Positions 33,243 to 42,112 of a stretch of DNA of 64,000 nucleotides are shown piece after piece. The notes under the pieces were generated by a model. The model made no database searches. It was not told the origin of the DNA and saw only the letters and a program-made list of their open reading frames with translations. Every line of letters starts with the position of its first letter. Positions within the stretch are counted from its first letter, which is position 1. The position numbers were made by a program, and so were the translations under genes. Origin of the DNA: Candidatus Thorarchaeota archaeon (lineage in GTDB: Archaea; Asgardarchaeota; Thorarchaeia; Thorarchaeales; Thorarchaeaceae); contig JAGSHN010000004.1 of NCBI GenBank assembly GCA_029855935.1, positions 1 to 64,000 on the forward strand. The letters run 5' to 3'.

Positions 33243-35285
33243 ATGCCAGATGACGCTGGCCATGAATTTATCATCGGCTTCGATATCCTTCCTTCTCACA
33301 GTCCTCGCTCCAAGAGCACGCCGAAGTTCGCCTGCGCCGTGATGCGTGACGGTATACTACTGACCGACTACGATGAGATCTCCCGGAGGCAGTTGCTCGG
33401 CCTCGTGAGGGAGATTGAGCCGGTGTATCTTGCGACCGACAATATATTCGAAATCGTCCCGGACACCAAGACAGTGTTCAGATTCATAGACCGACTGCCA
33501 CCAGTAACAAGGCTTGTTCAAGTGACAGGAATACCTCCGCATCAGACATCTCTCAAGAGCCTGGCCCGGCGATACCGGATACCCTTTCGTGGCAAGCCTA
33601 CACCGCTGGAGAGTGCAAGAGCCGCCGCCAAGCTTGCCTCTATGGGTGTTGGGTACTCACTGGAGTGCTTTGGAGAACAGACCGAGATAAAGGTCACACG
33701 TGGTCGAAAGATGGGACGTGGCGGCCAGAGCGCCAACCGCTATCGTAGAAAGCTGCACTCTGAGATCCAGCAGATGACGAGGTACATCGAGCAACAGCTC
33801 AGGGGGGCAGAGATAGACTATGATGTTGATGTCAGGGCCTCGGACTATGGATATGCCAGTTCGAGGATAGTCGCGTATGCACCACTACCAGTCATCAGCG
33901 GGCTCGTCGAGAGCAAGAGGGGTGGCGACTTCAATGTGATAGTGTCGCCAGTACGAAAACGGGTCGAGTTCTTGCCACTTGAGCCCAAGGCGGTGCCCGC
34001 AGATGTGCATCCACGGTACTTCATAATGGGCATCGACCCGGGGACGACCGCCGCGGTCTGCCTCCTGACCTTCGAGGGGAAGGTGCATCTGCTTCAGAGC
34101 AAGAAGGGTCTGACTAGAGCAGACATAATTCGAACGGTCTACGAGGAGGGGGTACCCGTGCTAGTTGCCACGGACACAACACCTGTTCCACACTTCGTGA
34201 AGAAGATTGCGGGGACACTCAATGCTGAACTGTTCGTGCCAAACAAGCCCATTCCCGTGGTCGAGAAGCAGGAACTTGCAAGAAGTTTCTCAAGCTCGGT
34301 AAGAATCTCGAACTCCCATGAGAGGGACGCGCTCACGGCTGCCGTCTATGCATATCGGAGCGTCTTACCGAAGCTGCAACAGATAGACCATAGAGTCCGC
34401 GAGGAACGATTGCCAATTGACCGAAACCATCTGAAGGCCCTAGTACTGAAGGGTATGCCGATGAACGAGGCGATCGCGCGACTCACTCAGGAGGAGGCGG
34501 AGGTCGTGGAGGTGGCTCCGGCACAGGAGACCGACCACGAAACAGAGGAGGTCCTCTCGGTTGAGAGGATGGATGCCCTGAAACAGAGGATTGCTCAGCT
34601 GGAGACGGAAAACGCAGTACTGACCGAGAAGATAGAGGACCTGAAGAGACTGGTTGAATATCACAAGTTTCGTGAGAGTGAGCTGGCGTACAGCCTTGAG
34701 ATTGTCAATAGAGAGAACTATTGGCGCATCAAGAGGGATCGCGAGGTCGCCAAGAAGAACGCAGAGCTGCAGAAGGCACGACGAGAGATAAGGTCACTGC
34801 AGAAAAGGATACGGGGTCTGTACGAACGTCTGGAGCGTCTGCGGGGCGTGAAACGCCTTGAGATACGGGGCGACAAGATTGCCATCAAGACAATCCCACA
34901 CTTTACGAAGGAGAGCATCGAGGAGTATGCTCAGAAGGTGGGAATACGACGGGGCGACATCGTGCTGTTCGAGGATGCAAGTGGTGGAGGACCGCAGACT
35001 GCAGGACTGATAATTGATCGTGGAGTGAGAGCCATCATAGTGGACACGCCCCTGTCGCATCTGGCTGAGGAGGAGCTCGTACGGGCGACCATCCCGGTCA
35101 TCAATGCCAGTGAGGTCGAGCTTCAGAGAGTGGACGAGTTCGCCTTTATCGACAGGAAAAAGTTCGAACGGCAGTTGCGAGGATTCATGAGGGAGGCAAG
35201 GGAACGCGCTCGACAGAGGGGAGAGGAGCATCTCATCGAGCTCATCGAGCAGTATAGACTCAGGTCACAGGAGGACCCGTACTGA
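33243..35285 (+). CDS. DUF460 family protein (RNase H-like fold, coiled coil)
   Basis: The 680-residue protein matches the archaeal DUF460 family. It has an N-terminal domain with IIGFDILPSHSP, then an RNase-H-like core IMGIDPGTTAAVCLLTFEG near residue 260, and DTTPVPHFVKKIAGTLNAELF. A long coiled coil (about residues 430-540) follows, with a C-terminal DGD-like domain near VGIRRGDIVLFED. The family is conserved in archaea and is uncharacterised; the core suggests nucleic-acid binding or cleavage. A TATA-like AATCTTATAG lies about 45 bases before the ATG. Confidence 0.88.
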   Translation: MPDDAGHEFIIGFDILPSHSPRSKSTPKFACAVMRDGILLTDYDEISRRQLLGLVREIEPVYLATDNIFEIVPDTKTVFRFIDRLPPVTRLVQVTGIPPHQTSLKSLARRYRIPFRGKPTPLESARAAAKLASMGVGYSLECFGEQTEIKVTRGRKMGRGGQSANRYRRKLHSEIQQMTRYIEQQLRGAEIDYDVDVRASDYGYASSRIVAYAPLPVISGLVESKRGGDFNVIVSPVRKRVEFLPLEPKAVPADVHPRYFIMGIDPGTTAAVCLLTFEGKVHLLQSKKGLTRADIIRTVYEEGVPVLVATDTTPVPHFVKKIAGTLNAELFVPNKPIPVVEKQELARSFSSSVRISNSHERDALTAAVYAYRSVLPKLQQIDHRVREERLPIDRNHLKALVLKGMPMNEAIARLTQEEAEVVEVAPAQETDHETEEVLSVERMDALKQRIAQLETENAVLTEKIEDLKRLVEYHKFRESELAYSLEIVNRENYWRIKRDREVAKKNAELQKARREIRSLQKRIRGLYERLERLRGVKRLEIRGDKIAIKTIPHFTKESIEEYAQKVGIRRGDIVLFEDASGGGPQTAGLIIDRGVRAIIVDTPLSHLAEEELVRATIPVINASEVELQRVDEFAFIDRKKFERQLRGFMREARERARQRGEEHLIELIEQYRLRSQEDPY

Positions 35286-35315
35286 CCTGCTGATACTCTA
35301 CCGCGGCCGGAGTTG

Positions 35316-35531
35316 TCATTCCGGAATCTGGATCCAGAGAATGTTGTTTCCACGAATCAATACGGAACCGTACTTTGCACGAGTCTCCTCGCCCTCAAGC
35401 TCTTCAGCGTCGCTCAGAGTGAGGTTCATGTACACGTCACATCGCGTGAGACGACCGCGAAAGACCCGCTGATCCTTCAGCTTGATGGACACAATCTCGT
35501 CAATCATCGACTCAAGAGCCTTGATGGGCAT
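35316..35531 (-). CDS. lsm: Sm-like RNA-binding protein
   Basis: The 71-residue protein is a single Sm fold: an N-terminal helix (PIKALESMIDEIVSIKL), Sm1 strands DQRVFRGRLTRCDVYMNLTL, and Sm2 GSVLIRGNNILWIQI. Archaeal Sm proteins form heptameric rings that bind U-rich RNA. The ATG at 35531 is chosen because a TATA box on the minus strand (35581-35590) places the transcript start near 35558. The track's 131-residue version would begin upstream of that promoter. The gene is divergent from kae1. Confidence 0.92.
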   Translation of the reverse strand: MPIKALESMIDEIVSIKLKDQRVFRGRLTRCDVYMNLTLSDAEELEGEETRAKYGSVLIRGNNILWIQIPE

Positions 35532-35580
35532 CTGCTCACTCGACACAGGTCTTTCCTCACAGGCAAGCCCCGTTGGGGGG

Positions 35581-35590
35581 ATTATAAACT
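35581..35590 (-). promoter_or_regulatory. TATA box of the Sm-like gene
   Basis: The minus strand reads AGTTTATAAT, a near-perfect archaeal TATA box, about 23 bases before the expected start near 35558. It lies inside the N-terminal extension of the track ORF and so argues for the short 71-residue protein. Confidence 0.7.
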
Positions 35591-35779
35591 CTTTGTTACG
35601 CGGAGCGGGGTGGACCTGATTCGAGGTATCATAGACATCGTGATAGGTGTCAATGCAATCACAAGACCATCTCGTTGAGGTGCCAGAGGCGTTGGTGCGT
35701 GGATCGTCCACCCAGGATGGCCGTGTTCAGTCAATATTAAGAGGGGAGCCCGGCTAGAGATGGACGGGTCTGTGTTGAG

Positions 35780-36772
35780 ATGACGCTGATGTGTCTAGGC
35801 CTTGAGGGGACCGCCCATTCATTCGGCGCCGGTGTAGTCACGGATGACGGCAAGGTTCTATCTAACGTATGGGACATGCTGTCACCTAGGGAGGGCGGGA
35901 TTCATCCACGCGAGGCCAGTAGACATCACGCTGAACTTGGTCCCTCAATCGTGAAACAGGCTATTGAGAAGGCAGGAGTCCAGCCGCAGGACGTAGACTT
36001 GATTGCCTTCTCGCGTGGACCAGGTCTCGGCCCCTGTCTTCGTGTGACTGCCACAATCGCCCGAACCCTCTCGCTACATCTGGGCGTCCCGCTGGTGGGA
36101 GTGAATCACTGTGTGGCGCATGTGGAGATAGGGTGTCTCGAGTCGGGATTCCAAGACCCTGTGACGGTATACGTGTCAGGAGGAAACACTCAGATCATCG
36201 CCTTTGCCGGACAGCGGTTCCGAACCTTTGGCGAAACACTCGACATCGCAATCGGCAACATGCTAGACACGCTCGGCCGTGAGATCGGGATGCGCTTTCC
36301 CGCAGGACCAACCATTGAGCGCGAGGCGAGAAGAGGGGAGAGATATTATCAGCTTCCATACTCGGTGAAAGGAATGGACCTGAGCTATTCGGGGATGCTC
36401 ACTGCAGCCAAGCGACTATATCAAGAGGGAATCCCTATACCGGACATCTGTCACAGCGTCCAAGAAACTGCCTTTGGCATGCTCGCGGAGATAGCAGAGC
36501 GTGCGATAGCACACACAAAGAAGAGAGAACTCCTTCTCACGGGTGGTGTGGCTCGCAACAACAGACTCACCGAGATACTCAAGGGAGTGGCACAACGACA
36601 CAGTGCGAGATTTCACAGGGTATCGCCACCGCTTGCAGGCGACCAAGGAGCTATGATAGCGTGGACTGGCATCCTGCAGTTCAAAGCGGGGGATCATCTT
36701 CAAGTGCCCGAGTCGCACGTCCTACCGAAATGGAGGACTGACGAGCAGGACATCATATGGAGGAGGGGGTAG
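35780..36772 (+). CDS. kae1: KEOPS subunit Kae1 (tRNA threonylcarbamoyladenosine biosynthesis)
   Basis: The 330-residue ASKHA-fold protein transfers threonylcarbamoyl to A37 of ANN-decoding tRNAs. It has MCLGLEGTAHSFGAGVV at the start, the metal-binding HxxxH in NHCVAHVEIG (about residues 110-114), VSGGNTQIIAF, and LLLTGGVARNNRL. The ATG at 35780 follows a short leader from a CAATATTAAG element near 35732. The bud32 gene follows with a short overlap or abutment, as in many archaea where the two are fused or adjacent. Confidence 0.96.
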   Translation: MTLMCLGLEGTAHSFGAGVVTDDGKVLSNVWDMLSPREGGIHPREASRHHAELGPSIVKQAIEKAGVQPQDVDLIAFSRGPGLGPCLRVTATIARTLSLHLGVPLVGVNHCVAHVEIGCLESGFQDPVTVYVSGGNTQIIAFAGQRFRTFGETLDIAIGNMLDTLGREIGMRFPAGPTIEREARRGERYYQLPYSVKGMDLSYSGMLTAAKRLYQEGIPIPDICHSVQETAFGMLAEIAERAIAHTKKRELLLTGGVARNNRLTEILKGVAQRHSARFHRVSPPLAGDQGAMIAWTGILQFKAGDHLQVPESHVLPKWRTDEQDIIWRRG

Positions 36773-36774
36773 GC

Positions 36775-37407
36775 GTGGTGAACGAGGAGATCTGGGCACT
36801 CGGGGCAGAGTCGGTGATTCTCAGAGTCAGAAGATGGGGGCGAACACTCATCGAGAAGAGAAGGAGGGCAAAGCCGTACCTGCTGCCAGAGATAGACTCC
36901 CTACTGAGGCGCCAGAGAACAAACAGAGAGTGCAGGATGCTCAACCGTGTGAGGAGGCTCGGTGTGCGCGCCCCAACCGTATACGCTGTTGACTGGTCAA
37001 GCTACTCGATTCTTATGGACTTTGTACAGGGAGAGCAGCTCAAGGTCATTGCTCAGACGTGTTCAGATGACGACTTGATGGACCTATGCAAGGAGTTTGG
37101 ACGGATGCTGGGGCTCCTTCACACAGGCGGTGTTGTCCACGGTGACCCCACAACAAGCAACATCATTGTCGACCCGCAACGGAGGCTCTGGCTCGTGGAC
37201 TTTGGCCTCGCGGAATGGAACGCAACAGTGGAGATGATGGCCGTCGACTTGCACCTTGTGCGTCGAACACTGGAAACCACACATTGGGATCGACAGGAGA
37301 TTATGCTCGACGCGGTACTGCAGGGATACTGGGATCAGATGGCCAGCTCGGCAGACGAGATACTCAGCAGGATGGAGGAGATAAGGGAACGCGGGAGATA
37401 CCACTAG
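36775..37407 (+). CDS. bud32: KEOPS subunit Bud32 (Kae1-associated kinase/ATPase)
   Basis: The 210-residue small protein kinase has WALGAESVILRVRRWG at the N-terminus. The catalytic loop is VVHGDPTTSNIIVD and the DFG-type metal site is LWLVDFGLAEW. It switches Kae1 activity by ATP hydrolysis. GTG 36775 (or 36778) is favoured because GGAGGAGGGGG lies just upstream. The track's ATG 36757 would overlap kae1 by 16 bases. The kae1-bud32 pair is adjacent to rps15, cdc45-like and pcc1. Confidence 0.94.
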   Translation: MVNEEIWALGAESVILRVRRWGRTLIEKRRRAKPYLLPEIDSLLRRQRTNRECRMLNRVRRLGVRAPTVYAVDWSSYSILMDFVQGEQLKVIAQTCSDDDLMDLCKEFGRMLGLLHTGGVVHGDPTTSNIIVDPQRRLWLVDFGLAEWNATVEMMAVDLHLVRRTLETTHWDRQEIMLDAVLQGYWDQMASSADEILSRMEEIRERGRYH

Positions 37408-37479
37408 TCTGGCAGTGCGGCTCAGCCATCGGGAGTGATTCGGCCCTCGATTTGCCTGTTGACGGGGCCACACGATAAC

Positions 37480-37489
37480 GTTTATATCA
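37480..37489 (+). promoter_or_regulatory. TATA box of rps15
   Basis: GTTTATATCA is a strong archaeal TATA match. Initiation near 37511 leaves a leader of about 39 bases before the ATG at 37550. The leader has GGAG and CTCC blocks that could form a small hairpin. Confidence 0.65.
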
Positions 37490-37549
37490 GCACGCTAAGG
37501 CGGAGGGGAAGACTCGCTCCTCCACAAACCCTGTGAGAGAGGAACGCCT

Positions 37550-38005
37550 ATGGCAAGAATGCATACAAGACGCAAGGGTCAGTCTGGGAGTAGAAGGCCG
37601 TCCGCCCTACGTGTCCCTGAGTGGTTGGATAAGGACGCGGAATGGGTGGAGAAGAAGGTCATAGAACTTGCAAAGGCAGGTAACTCCCCCTCTATGATAG
37701 GTCTCATAATGAGGGATCAGTATGGAGTCCCGCTGGTGAAGGTTGTCACAGGTAAGTCGATTCTGACAATTCTAAAGGAGAACAATCTGGAGTACCGGGT
37801 CCCAGAAGATCTGCGCAATCTCATCAGAAAGGCAACAGTGATTCGCAGGCATATGGAGGAACACAGAAAGGACTTCGTCTCAAAGAGAGCCCTTCAGTTG
37901 ATTGAGAGCAAGATTCACAGACTGTCTAAGTACTATAGACGAAAGGGCGTTCTGCCAGCTGACTGGAAGTACTCACCCGACCAGGCAGCAGTCCTACTGC
38001 GGTAG
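37550..38005 (+). CDS. rps15: Ribosomal protein uS15
   Basis: The 151-residue protein is archaeal/eukaryotic-type S15. It has a basic start MARMHTRRKGQSGSRRP, then PEWL, the archaeal helix ELAKAGNSPSMIGLIMRDQY, and the S15 core with HRKDFVSKRALQLIESKIHRLSKYYRR. It binds helix 20-22 of 16S rRNA. The gene has its own strong TATA box. The following cdc45-like gene starts 70 bases on. Confidence 0.97.
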   Translation: MARMHTRRKGQSGSRRPSALRVPEWLDKDAEWVEKKVIELAKAGNSPSMIGLIMRDQYGVPLVKVVTGKSILTILKENNLEYRVPEDLRNLIRKATVIRRHMEEHRKDFVSKRALQLIESKIHRLSKYYRRKGVLPADWKYSPDQAAVLLR

Positions 38006-38074
38006 TCATTTCGATTGGTATCCCCCACTTGGGACGCCATCTTTATCTATATGACAACTCAACGGGCAGGAGAG

Positions 38075-39373
38075 ATGGAAGACCTGCTCAGATTCCCAGG
38101 GTTGTCATCGCTCAGAGACGCCTGTAGGGATATCTCGTTCAGTGCGGATGAGGGCGCACTGCTCATCGTGTCGAGGGATTGCGAGGCCGTTCTTGGAGGG
38201 GCCATTCTCACGAGCGCCCTGTATCGCAGTAACAAGATGGTTCAGGTGACTTTTGTCGAGCCGGTGGTGACCGCGGATGCCCTGCAGAAAATAATAGAGA
38301 GGCGTCATTTCAAAGATGTACTTGTAGTCGGGCTAGATGTGACTGGCACGCTTGAGTCGAAGGACGGTCACACATGCATTGGTGTAGGAACAAGTGCAGA
38401 GGAACTTGATGTAGCCCTTGGAGATACCAGCACTGTGATACCAGCATCGACCGTCTTCTCGATTGAGAAACTGGGGGCTGATCGATACGAGGGGCGAATT
38501 GCTGCCATGAGTGCCGCCGCTGTGGCAATGATAAGGAGTCCCGATGATGTATTGAGGGAGATTATGGACGGCGCTATCAGCGAGGGGATTCTCAATGAGA
38601 GCCGTGCATTCAGGCTGTACGGGACGAACTTTATGCCTCCTCGTGAATGCCTCCAGTACTCGGTCTGGCCGTATCTGAGAGGGATAACTGGGAACCGGGA
38701 GGAGTGCGAGAGGATACTTGAGGAGGCTGACGTCCCGCTGGCCCAACGTGGTTCGCCTCTTGAGAAACTCAGCAAGGAGGTCAAACAACGTATTGTATCG
38801 ACACTGGTACCACGCGTGAATGTGGACCTCCTTCCGCTAGTCGTCGGACCGAACTTCGAGGTCACTGGAGAGCGGCCCACCTCTCCTCTACGATGGGCCT
38901 CTAATATCGCGGTTCTGATGAGAACGGTGTGGATGGAACGGAGAGAGGGCCTTGGTCTTGCCGTGTGGATAGGGGATCGCGCGAGGTCGCTACGTATGCT
39001 GATGGATCTACAGGCAGAACACTCAGCATCCGTCGTCGATGCCATTGCACAGATTGAGCAGACTGTGAACGAGGGCGAAGTGGCAGTTGAGGGGCGAGTG
39101 GCAGTTGTCAGGTCACATGAAGTGAGCCCCGCAGTCCTCAGTGAGTGCGCTGTGATTCTGGCTCGAGATACTATGAGTGAATACGACTACACCATTCTGA
39201 CCTCTGACCAAGCGATTGCTGTGGCCTGGAGGCCAGGGGCCGTGGCATTGATTGACCTAGTGAAACGGATGCAGTCAGCTGGACTCGACCCCATCACAAC
39301 TGCAGAGTCGGCTGTGGTGCTGATGGGGGCGGCGGATAGGTCACTGCTGTTGGAGATGCTCAAGTCGGAATAG
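38075..39373 (+). CDS. Cdc45/RecJ-like protein lacking DHH catalytic motifs
   Basis: The product has about 432 residues from ATG 38075, chosen because a CTTTATCTATAT element at about 38040-38051 places the transcript start near 38070. The track starts upstream of it. The N-terminal order LLIVSRDCEAVLGGAILTSAL, then DVLVVGLDVTGTLE, matches DHH-family (RecJ/GAN) proteins by layout, and S15-RecJ-Pcc1 synteny is common in archaea. But DxD and DHH are not seen: DCEAV replaces the first, and the third is gone. I therefore read it as Cdc45/GAN-like and probably inactive as a nuclease. It may bind GINS and MCM. Confidence 0.7.
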   Translation: MEDLLRFPGLSSLRDACRDISFSADEGALLIVSRDCEAVLGGAILTSALYRSNKMVQVTFVEPVVTADALQKIIERRHFKDVLVVGLDVTGTLESKDGHTCIGVGTSAEELDVALGDTSTVIPASTVFSIEKLGADRYEGRIAAMSAAAVAMIRSPDDVLREIMDGAISEGILNESRAFRLYGTNFMPPRECLQYSVWPYLRGITGNREECERILEEADVPLAQRGSPLEKLSKEVKQRIVSTLVPRVNVDLLPLVVGPNFEVTGERPTSPLRWASNIAVLMRTVWMERREGLGLAVWIGDRARSLRMLMDLQAEHSASVVDAIAQIEQTVNEGEVAVEGRVAVVRSHEVSPAVLSECAVILARDTMSEYDYTILTSDQAIAVAWRPGAVALIDLVKRMQSAGLDPITTAESAVVLMGAADRSLLLEMLKSE

Positions 39374-39392
39374 AGGAGGGGAGCAGGGGGTG

Positions 39393-39659
39393 ATGAGAGG
39401 GACAGTCCGGCTGGAGTTTGGAAATCGCAGAGTGGCCGAACAGGTGCATACTGCGATTAGTCCTGATAACAGACCACTGCCATCAGACCTTGTGATTGAG
39501 TCGAAACTCATGGGGGACGTGATAGAGATAACAGTCTCCACTGCGGCGGGCACGCCACGCCTCATGGCAACTCTGGAGGACCTCCTCAGCTCCGTTGACC
39601 TTGCACTGCGGACAATCTCTGAGGTGGCAACAGAGAGCGACTCAGACCAGGGGTCGTGA
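39393..39659 (+). CDS. pcc1: KEOPS subunit Pcc1
   Basis: The 88-residue protein matches Pcc1. It has VRLEFGNRRVAEQVHTAISP and DNRPLP, VIESKLMGDVIEITVS, and the C-terminal helix LEDLLSSVDLALRTISEVA. Pcc1 dimers join KEOPS units and help bind tRNA. The ATG at 39393 follows GGAGGGG; the track's GTG is three bases earlier. With kae1 and bud32 nearby, three of the four core KEOPS subunits are here. Cgi121 is not. Confidence 0.9.
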   Translation: MRGTVRLEFGNRRVAEQVHTAISPDNRPLPSDLVIESKLMGDVIEITVSTAAGTPRLMATLEDLLSSVDLALRTISEVATESDSDQGS

Positions 39660-39675
39660 GAGACACAACGAAGAC

Positions 39676-41145
39676 CTAGAGAGACTCGGACCCCTCGATG
39701 TCGTTGACAAACCGAGCGTATATCTCCTCGGCCTTCGTAATCGCCTGAGCCGCCATCTTCTCTGTGATGAAGCCCCTGTCCACAGCACGTTGAAGTAGAT
39801 GCTGGTCAATGATTCGCACATCGCCGCGATCTGGGACCCTGATCACGTCGATCTCAAGGTCGACATAACGAATCCGGCTTGGTCCACTACCATTAGGCGG
39901 GTAGATCTCGACACCAGTATTGATGTTCACGTACGTGCCTCTCATCTTTCCGGTTCGGGAGTAGTAGTCAGTAACAAGGATGGGTGAGCCAGCAATGGCA
40001 TGAGTTATGGCATAGTCACCCTCACCACGAAAGACGCGGACCTTGCCAAGATCATCATGATTCAACTTCAGCTTCCGGTCAGTATGGCGAAATTGCCTGC
40101 GAATCACTACCATATTTGGCTTAGACTCCACAACGCGCCCGCGAACCAGTATTATGTTCCGACCATCCAGTTTGACATGTTCTATGTTGATTGGGTCGTT
40201 CTCTCGGGGCATATCCCTCTGGATGACACGCTCAAGCCTCGACGTAATGTAGTTGCGCTGATCAGGACGCTCCTCGATGAGCATCTCGGCAAAATCGACA
40301 AGGGCGGAATAGCCGGCACTCTTGTAGAAGTGATGATGCCTGATTGTGGGCTCGATTCTTGAGCGGGCACGGTCCAAGGCCTCCTTGACCTCTGACGGAA
40401 ACTCGATGTCGGCATTGCTTGTCCCCTCAAGAAGGAGAAGAGGACCCTCCGCATCCTGGAAGCGGCTGTACACGTTCTGAGCGATGTCCAGCAGATCGTC
40501 CACCTCATTCCTCAGCTCCTCATCGGTCAGGCGCTCCGCAGCAGTGCGCCACAGTATCCCCCAGTTGTCGGTATACTCACGAATCTTCCGACCAAGAAGA
40601 ATCAGACGCCTACGGGCGCTGGTCCCCTTGATCTTCGTACTAATCTTCACAACGGGCTCGTCAGGAAGAAGAACCGCCGAACGCCCGGGAATTGTGATTG
40701 TTGTGGATAGCAGAGGCGACTTGCGACCATAGTCGTGTGCCTTGACTTGAACCATGACAGGAGCCCCCTTGTCGAGGCCCTTCTCTGGCAGAAGTCCTGT
40801 GATGTCGCCGAGGTCCACCTGGGTATGGCCTGTCTTCTCATCGACACCCATCACGATGCCTCGATAGATCGAGCTCTTTGCGACACGAGGTCGCCGTACT
40901 ATCACGCCACCGAGACGCTTTCTTAACGCATCTGTGAGTTCGGAGAGGACCGAATCGTACGCGATTGCCACTATGCCCTGCAGATCACTACGGTCCCAGA
41001 TGTCGACATCCGGAACGCCATCACGATACGGGAGGCCAAACCGCATCGCGATGTCAGATGTCGGCTGGATTATCTCGAAGTGGCTCTGGAGCATTATCTG
41101 AGTGAGCGACTGCGAATAGATTCCTCTTATCCTCGCCTTTATCAT
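39676..41145 (-). CDS. fau1: FAU-1 RNA-binding/RNase E-G-like protein
   Basis: The 489-residue protein matches archaeal FAU-1. An N-terminal S1-type and RNase E/G-like part (YRGIVMGVDEKTGHTQVDLG, LLPEKGLDKGAPVMVQVK) is followed by a helical middle. A C-terminal DUF402 domain follows (NINTGVEIYPPNGSGPSRIR, VDLEIDVI). FAU-1 proteins bind AU-rich RNA, and some process rRNA precursors. It is convergent with pcc1, 17 bases apart. No TATA box is obvious upstream. Confidence 0.92.
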   Translation of the reverse strand: MIKARIRGIYSQSLTQIMLQSHFEIIQPTSDIAMRFGLPYRDGVPDVDIWDRSDLQGIVAIAYDSVLSELTDALRKRLGGVIVRRPRVAKSSIYRGIVMGVDEKTGHTQVDLGDITGLLPEKGLDKGAPVMVQVKAHDYGRKSPLLSTTITIPGRSAVLLPDEPVVKISTKIKGTSARRRLILLGRKIREYTDNWGILWRTAAERLTDEELRNEVDDLLDIAQNVYSRFQDAEGPLLLLEGTSNADIEFPSEVKEALDRARSRIEPTIRHHHFYKSAGYSALVDFAEMLIEERPDQRNYITSRLERVIQRDMPRENDPINIEHVKLDGRNIILVRGRVVESKPNMVVIRRQFRHTDRKLKLNHDDLGKVRVFRGEGDYAITHAIAGSPILVTDYYSRTGKMRGTYVNINTGVEIYPPNGSGPSRIRYVDLEIDVIRVPDRGDVRIIDQHLLQRAVDRGFITEKMAAQAITKAEEIYARFVNDIEGSESL

Positions 41146-41237
41146 GGATACTCACTGGCCCAGAATATCACCTCCCCACCGGATGGTGGGGGCGGTGGAG
41201 TCTATCGTTTTCTGGACTGTGGCCGCAGATGCCCGCC

Positions 41238-41501
41238 TCAGTCCCGAATTGGCTCCAAGAGACTCGAAACCTGCCAGATTCGTGTTCTTGCGAAGTTTGG
41301 GCAGTTCGGGTCTTGGCTCGGTTCGTCCAGTATTGCAATCACGTTTTGGGCCCGCACCGCGGGGGACTCGGACTCGTTCTCAAGGACCGCAATGGCCTCA
41401 TTAGCCGCACGCCGGATGTTTCGGGGAACGGATGTGTTCTCAGAGATCTCCTTGAGAAGATGCTTGGAATGTTCAATACTTCTTTGTGTTTCGGCGTCCA
41501 T
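41238..41501 (-). CDS. UPF0147 family protein
   Basis: The 87-residue helical protein matches UPF0147: KHLLKEISENTSVPRNIRRA, then AIAVLENESESPAVRAQNVI, ending in DPNCPNFARTRIWQVSSLLE. The family is archaeal and uncharacterised. The ATG at 41501 follows GAGGTGAG, an excellent ribosome site. It is on the same strand as fau1, 92 bases upstream of it, and may share a transcript. Confidence 0.9.
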   Translation of the reverse strand: MDAETQRSIEHSKHLLKEISENTSVPRNIRRAANEAIAVLENESESPAVRAQNVIAILDEPSQDPNCPNFARTRIWQVSSLLEPIRD

Positions 41502-41686
41502 AGGGACTCACCTCAGAGAATTGTCTTGGCGCACCCGGACCTGGTGCTTGTAACGTGAAGACTCACCTGCTGATAACATATAGACGTTTTGATAGGAGGA
41601 ACCGCAGTAGACAGGGCGAGTGGCACCTCCAGTGAGGCTTATAGGGAGAGCCGGCCATATCACATCATTGTACGGGTGCAACAGAG

Positions 41687-42031
41687 ATGGACGAACGCGA
41701 CGACGCAGGGATTCGCAGGATGGCCGATCTCCTCAGGAGGGGGGCCACCATGCTAGCCCAGTCTTGCCCGGAGTGCGGTTCTCCCCTCATGAAGGTCGGC
41801 GATGATATCTATTGTGCGACTTGTAACCGCAGAGTCGTGTATGCGAAAGAGGGGACAGCCAGTGTCGCTGAGGATAGTACCGAACTTGCAGAACTACGAA
41901 GAACGCTCACGGACAAGCTCCGGACTGTCAATAGCCAGCTGGAGCAGGAGACCGACATCGAAGTTCTCACCAAACTGACCAACCTGATGGTCCTCCTGCT
42001 GCGCGCCCTGCGAGAACTGAGCAAGATATGA
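41687..42031 (+). CDS. Autoantigen p27-like zinc-ribbon protein
   Basis: The 114-residue protein matches the archaeal homologues of Sjogren/scleroderma autoantigen p27. An N-terminal helix IRRMADLLRRGATMLAQ leads directly into the zinc ribbon CPECGSPLMKVGDDIYCATC. A coiled-coil C-terminus (ELRRTLTDKLRTVNSQLEQE) follows. The function is unknown; eukaryotic p27 associates with centromeres. A GGCTTATAGG element about 45 bases before the ATG is a likely promoter. Confidence 0.85.
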   Translation: MDERDDAGIRRMADLLRRGATMLAQSCPECGSPLMKVGDDIYCATCNRRVVYAKEGTASVAEDSTELAELRRTLTDKLRTVNSQLEQETDIEVLTKLTNLMVLLLRALRELSKI

Positions 42032-42112
42032 CTGGACTCGTCACAACAGACACGGACAAAAGAAGAGAGGAGTGTGGGCCACGGGGCCCAACTCTCATAC
42101 AGATCTATGCAC

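Noticed and set aside
35532-35711. N-terminal extension of the 131-residue Sm ORF
   Set aside because: A strong minus-strand TATA box (35581-35590) lies inside it, and the Sm fold begins at the downstream ATG 35531.
41080-41553. 157-codon plus-strand ORF near fau1
   Set aside because: It is antisense to UPF0147, which has a strong ribosome site and clear family motifs.
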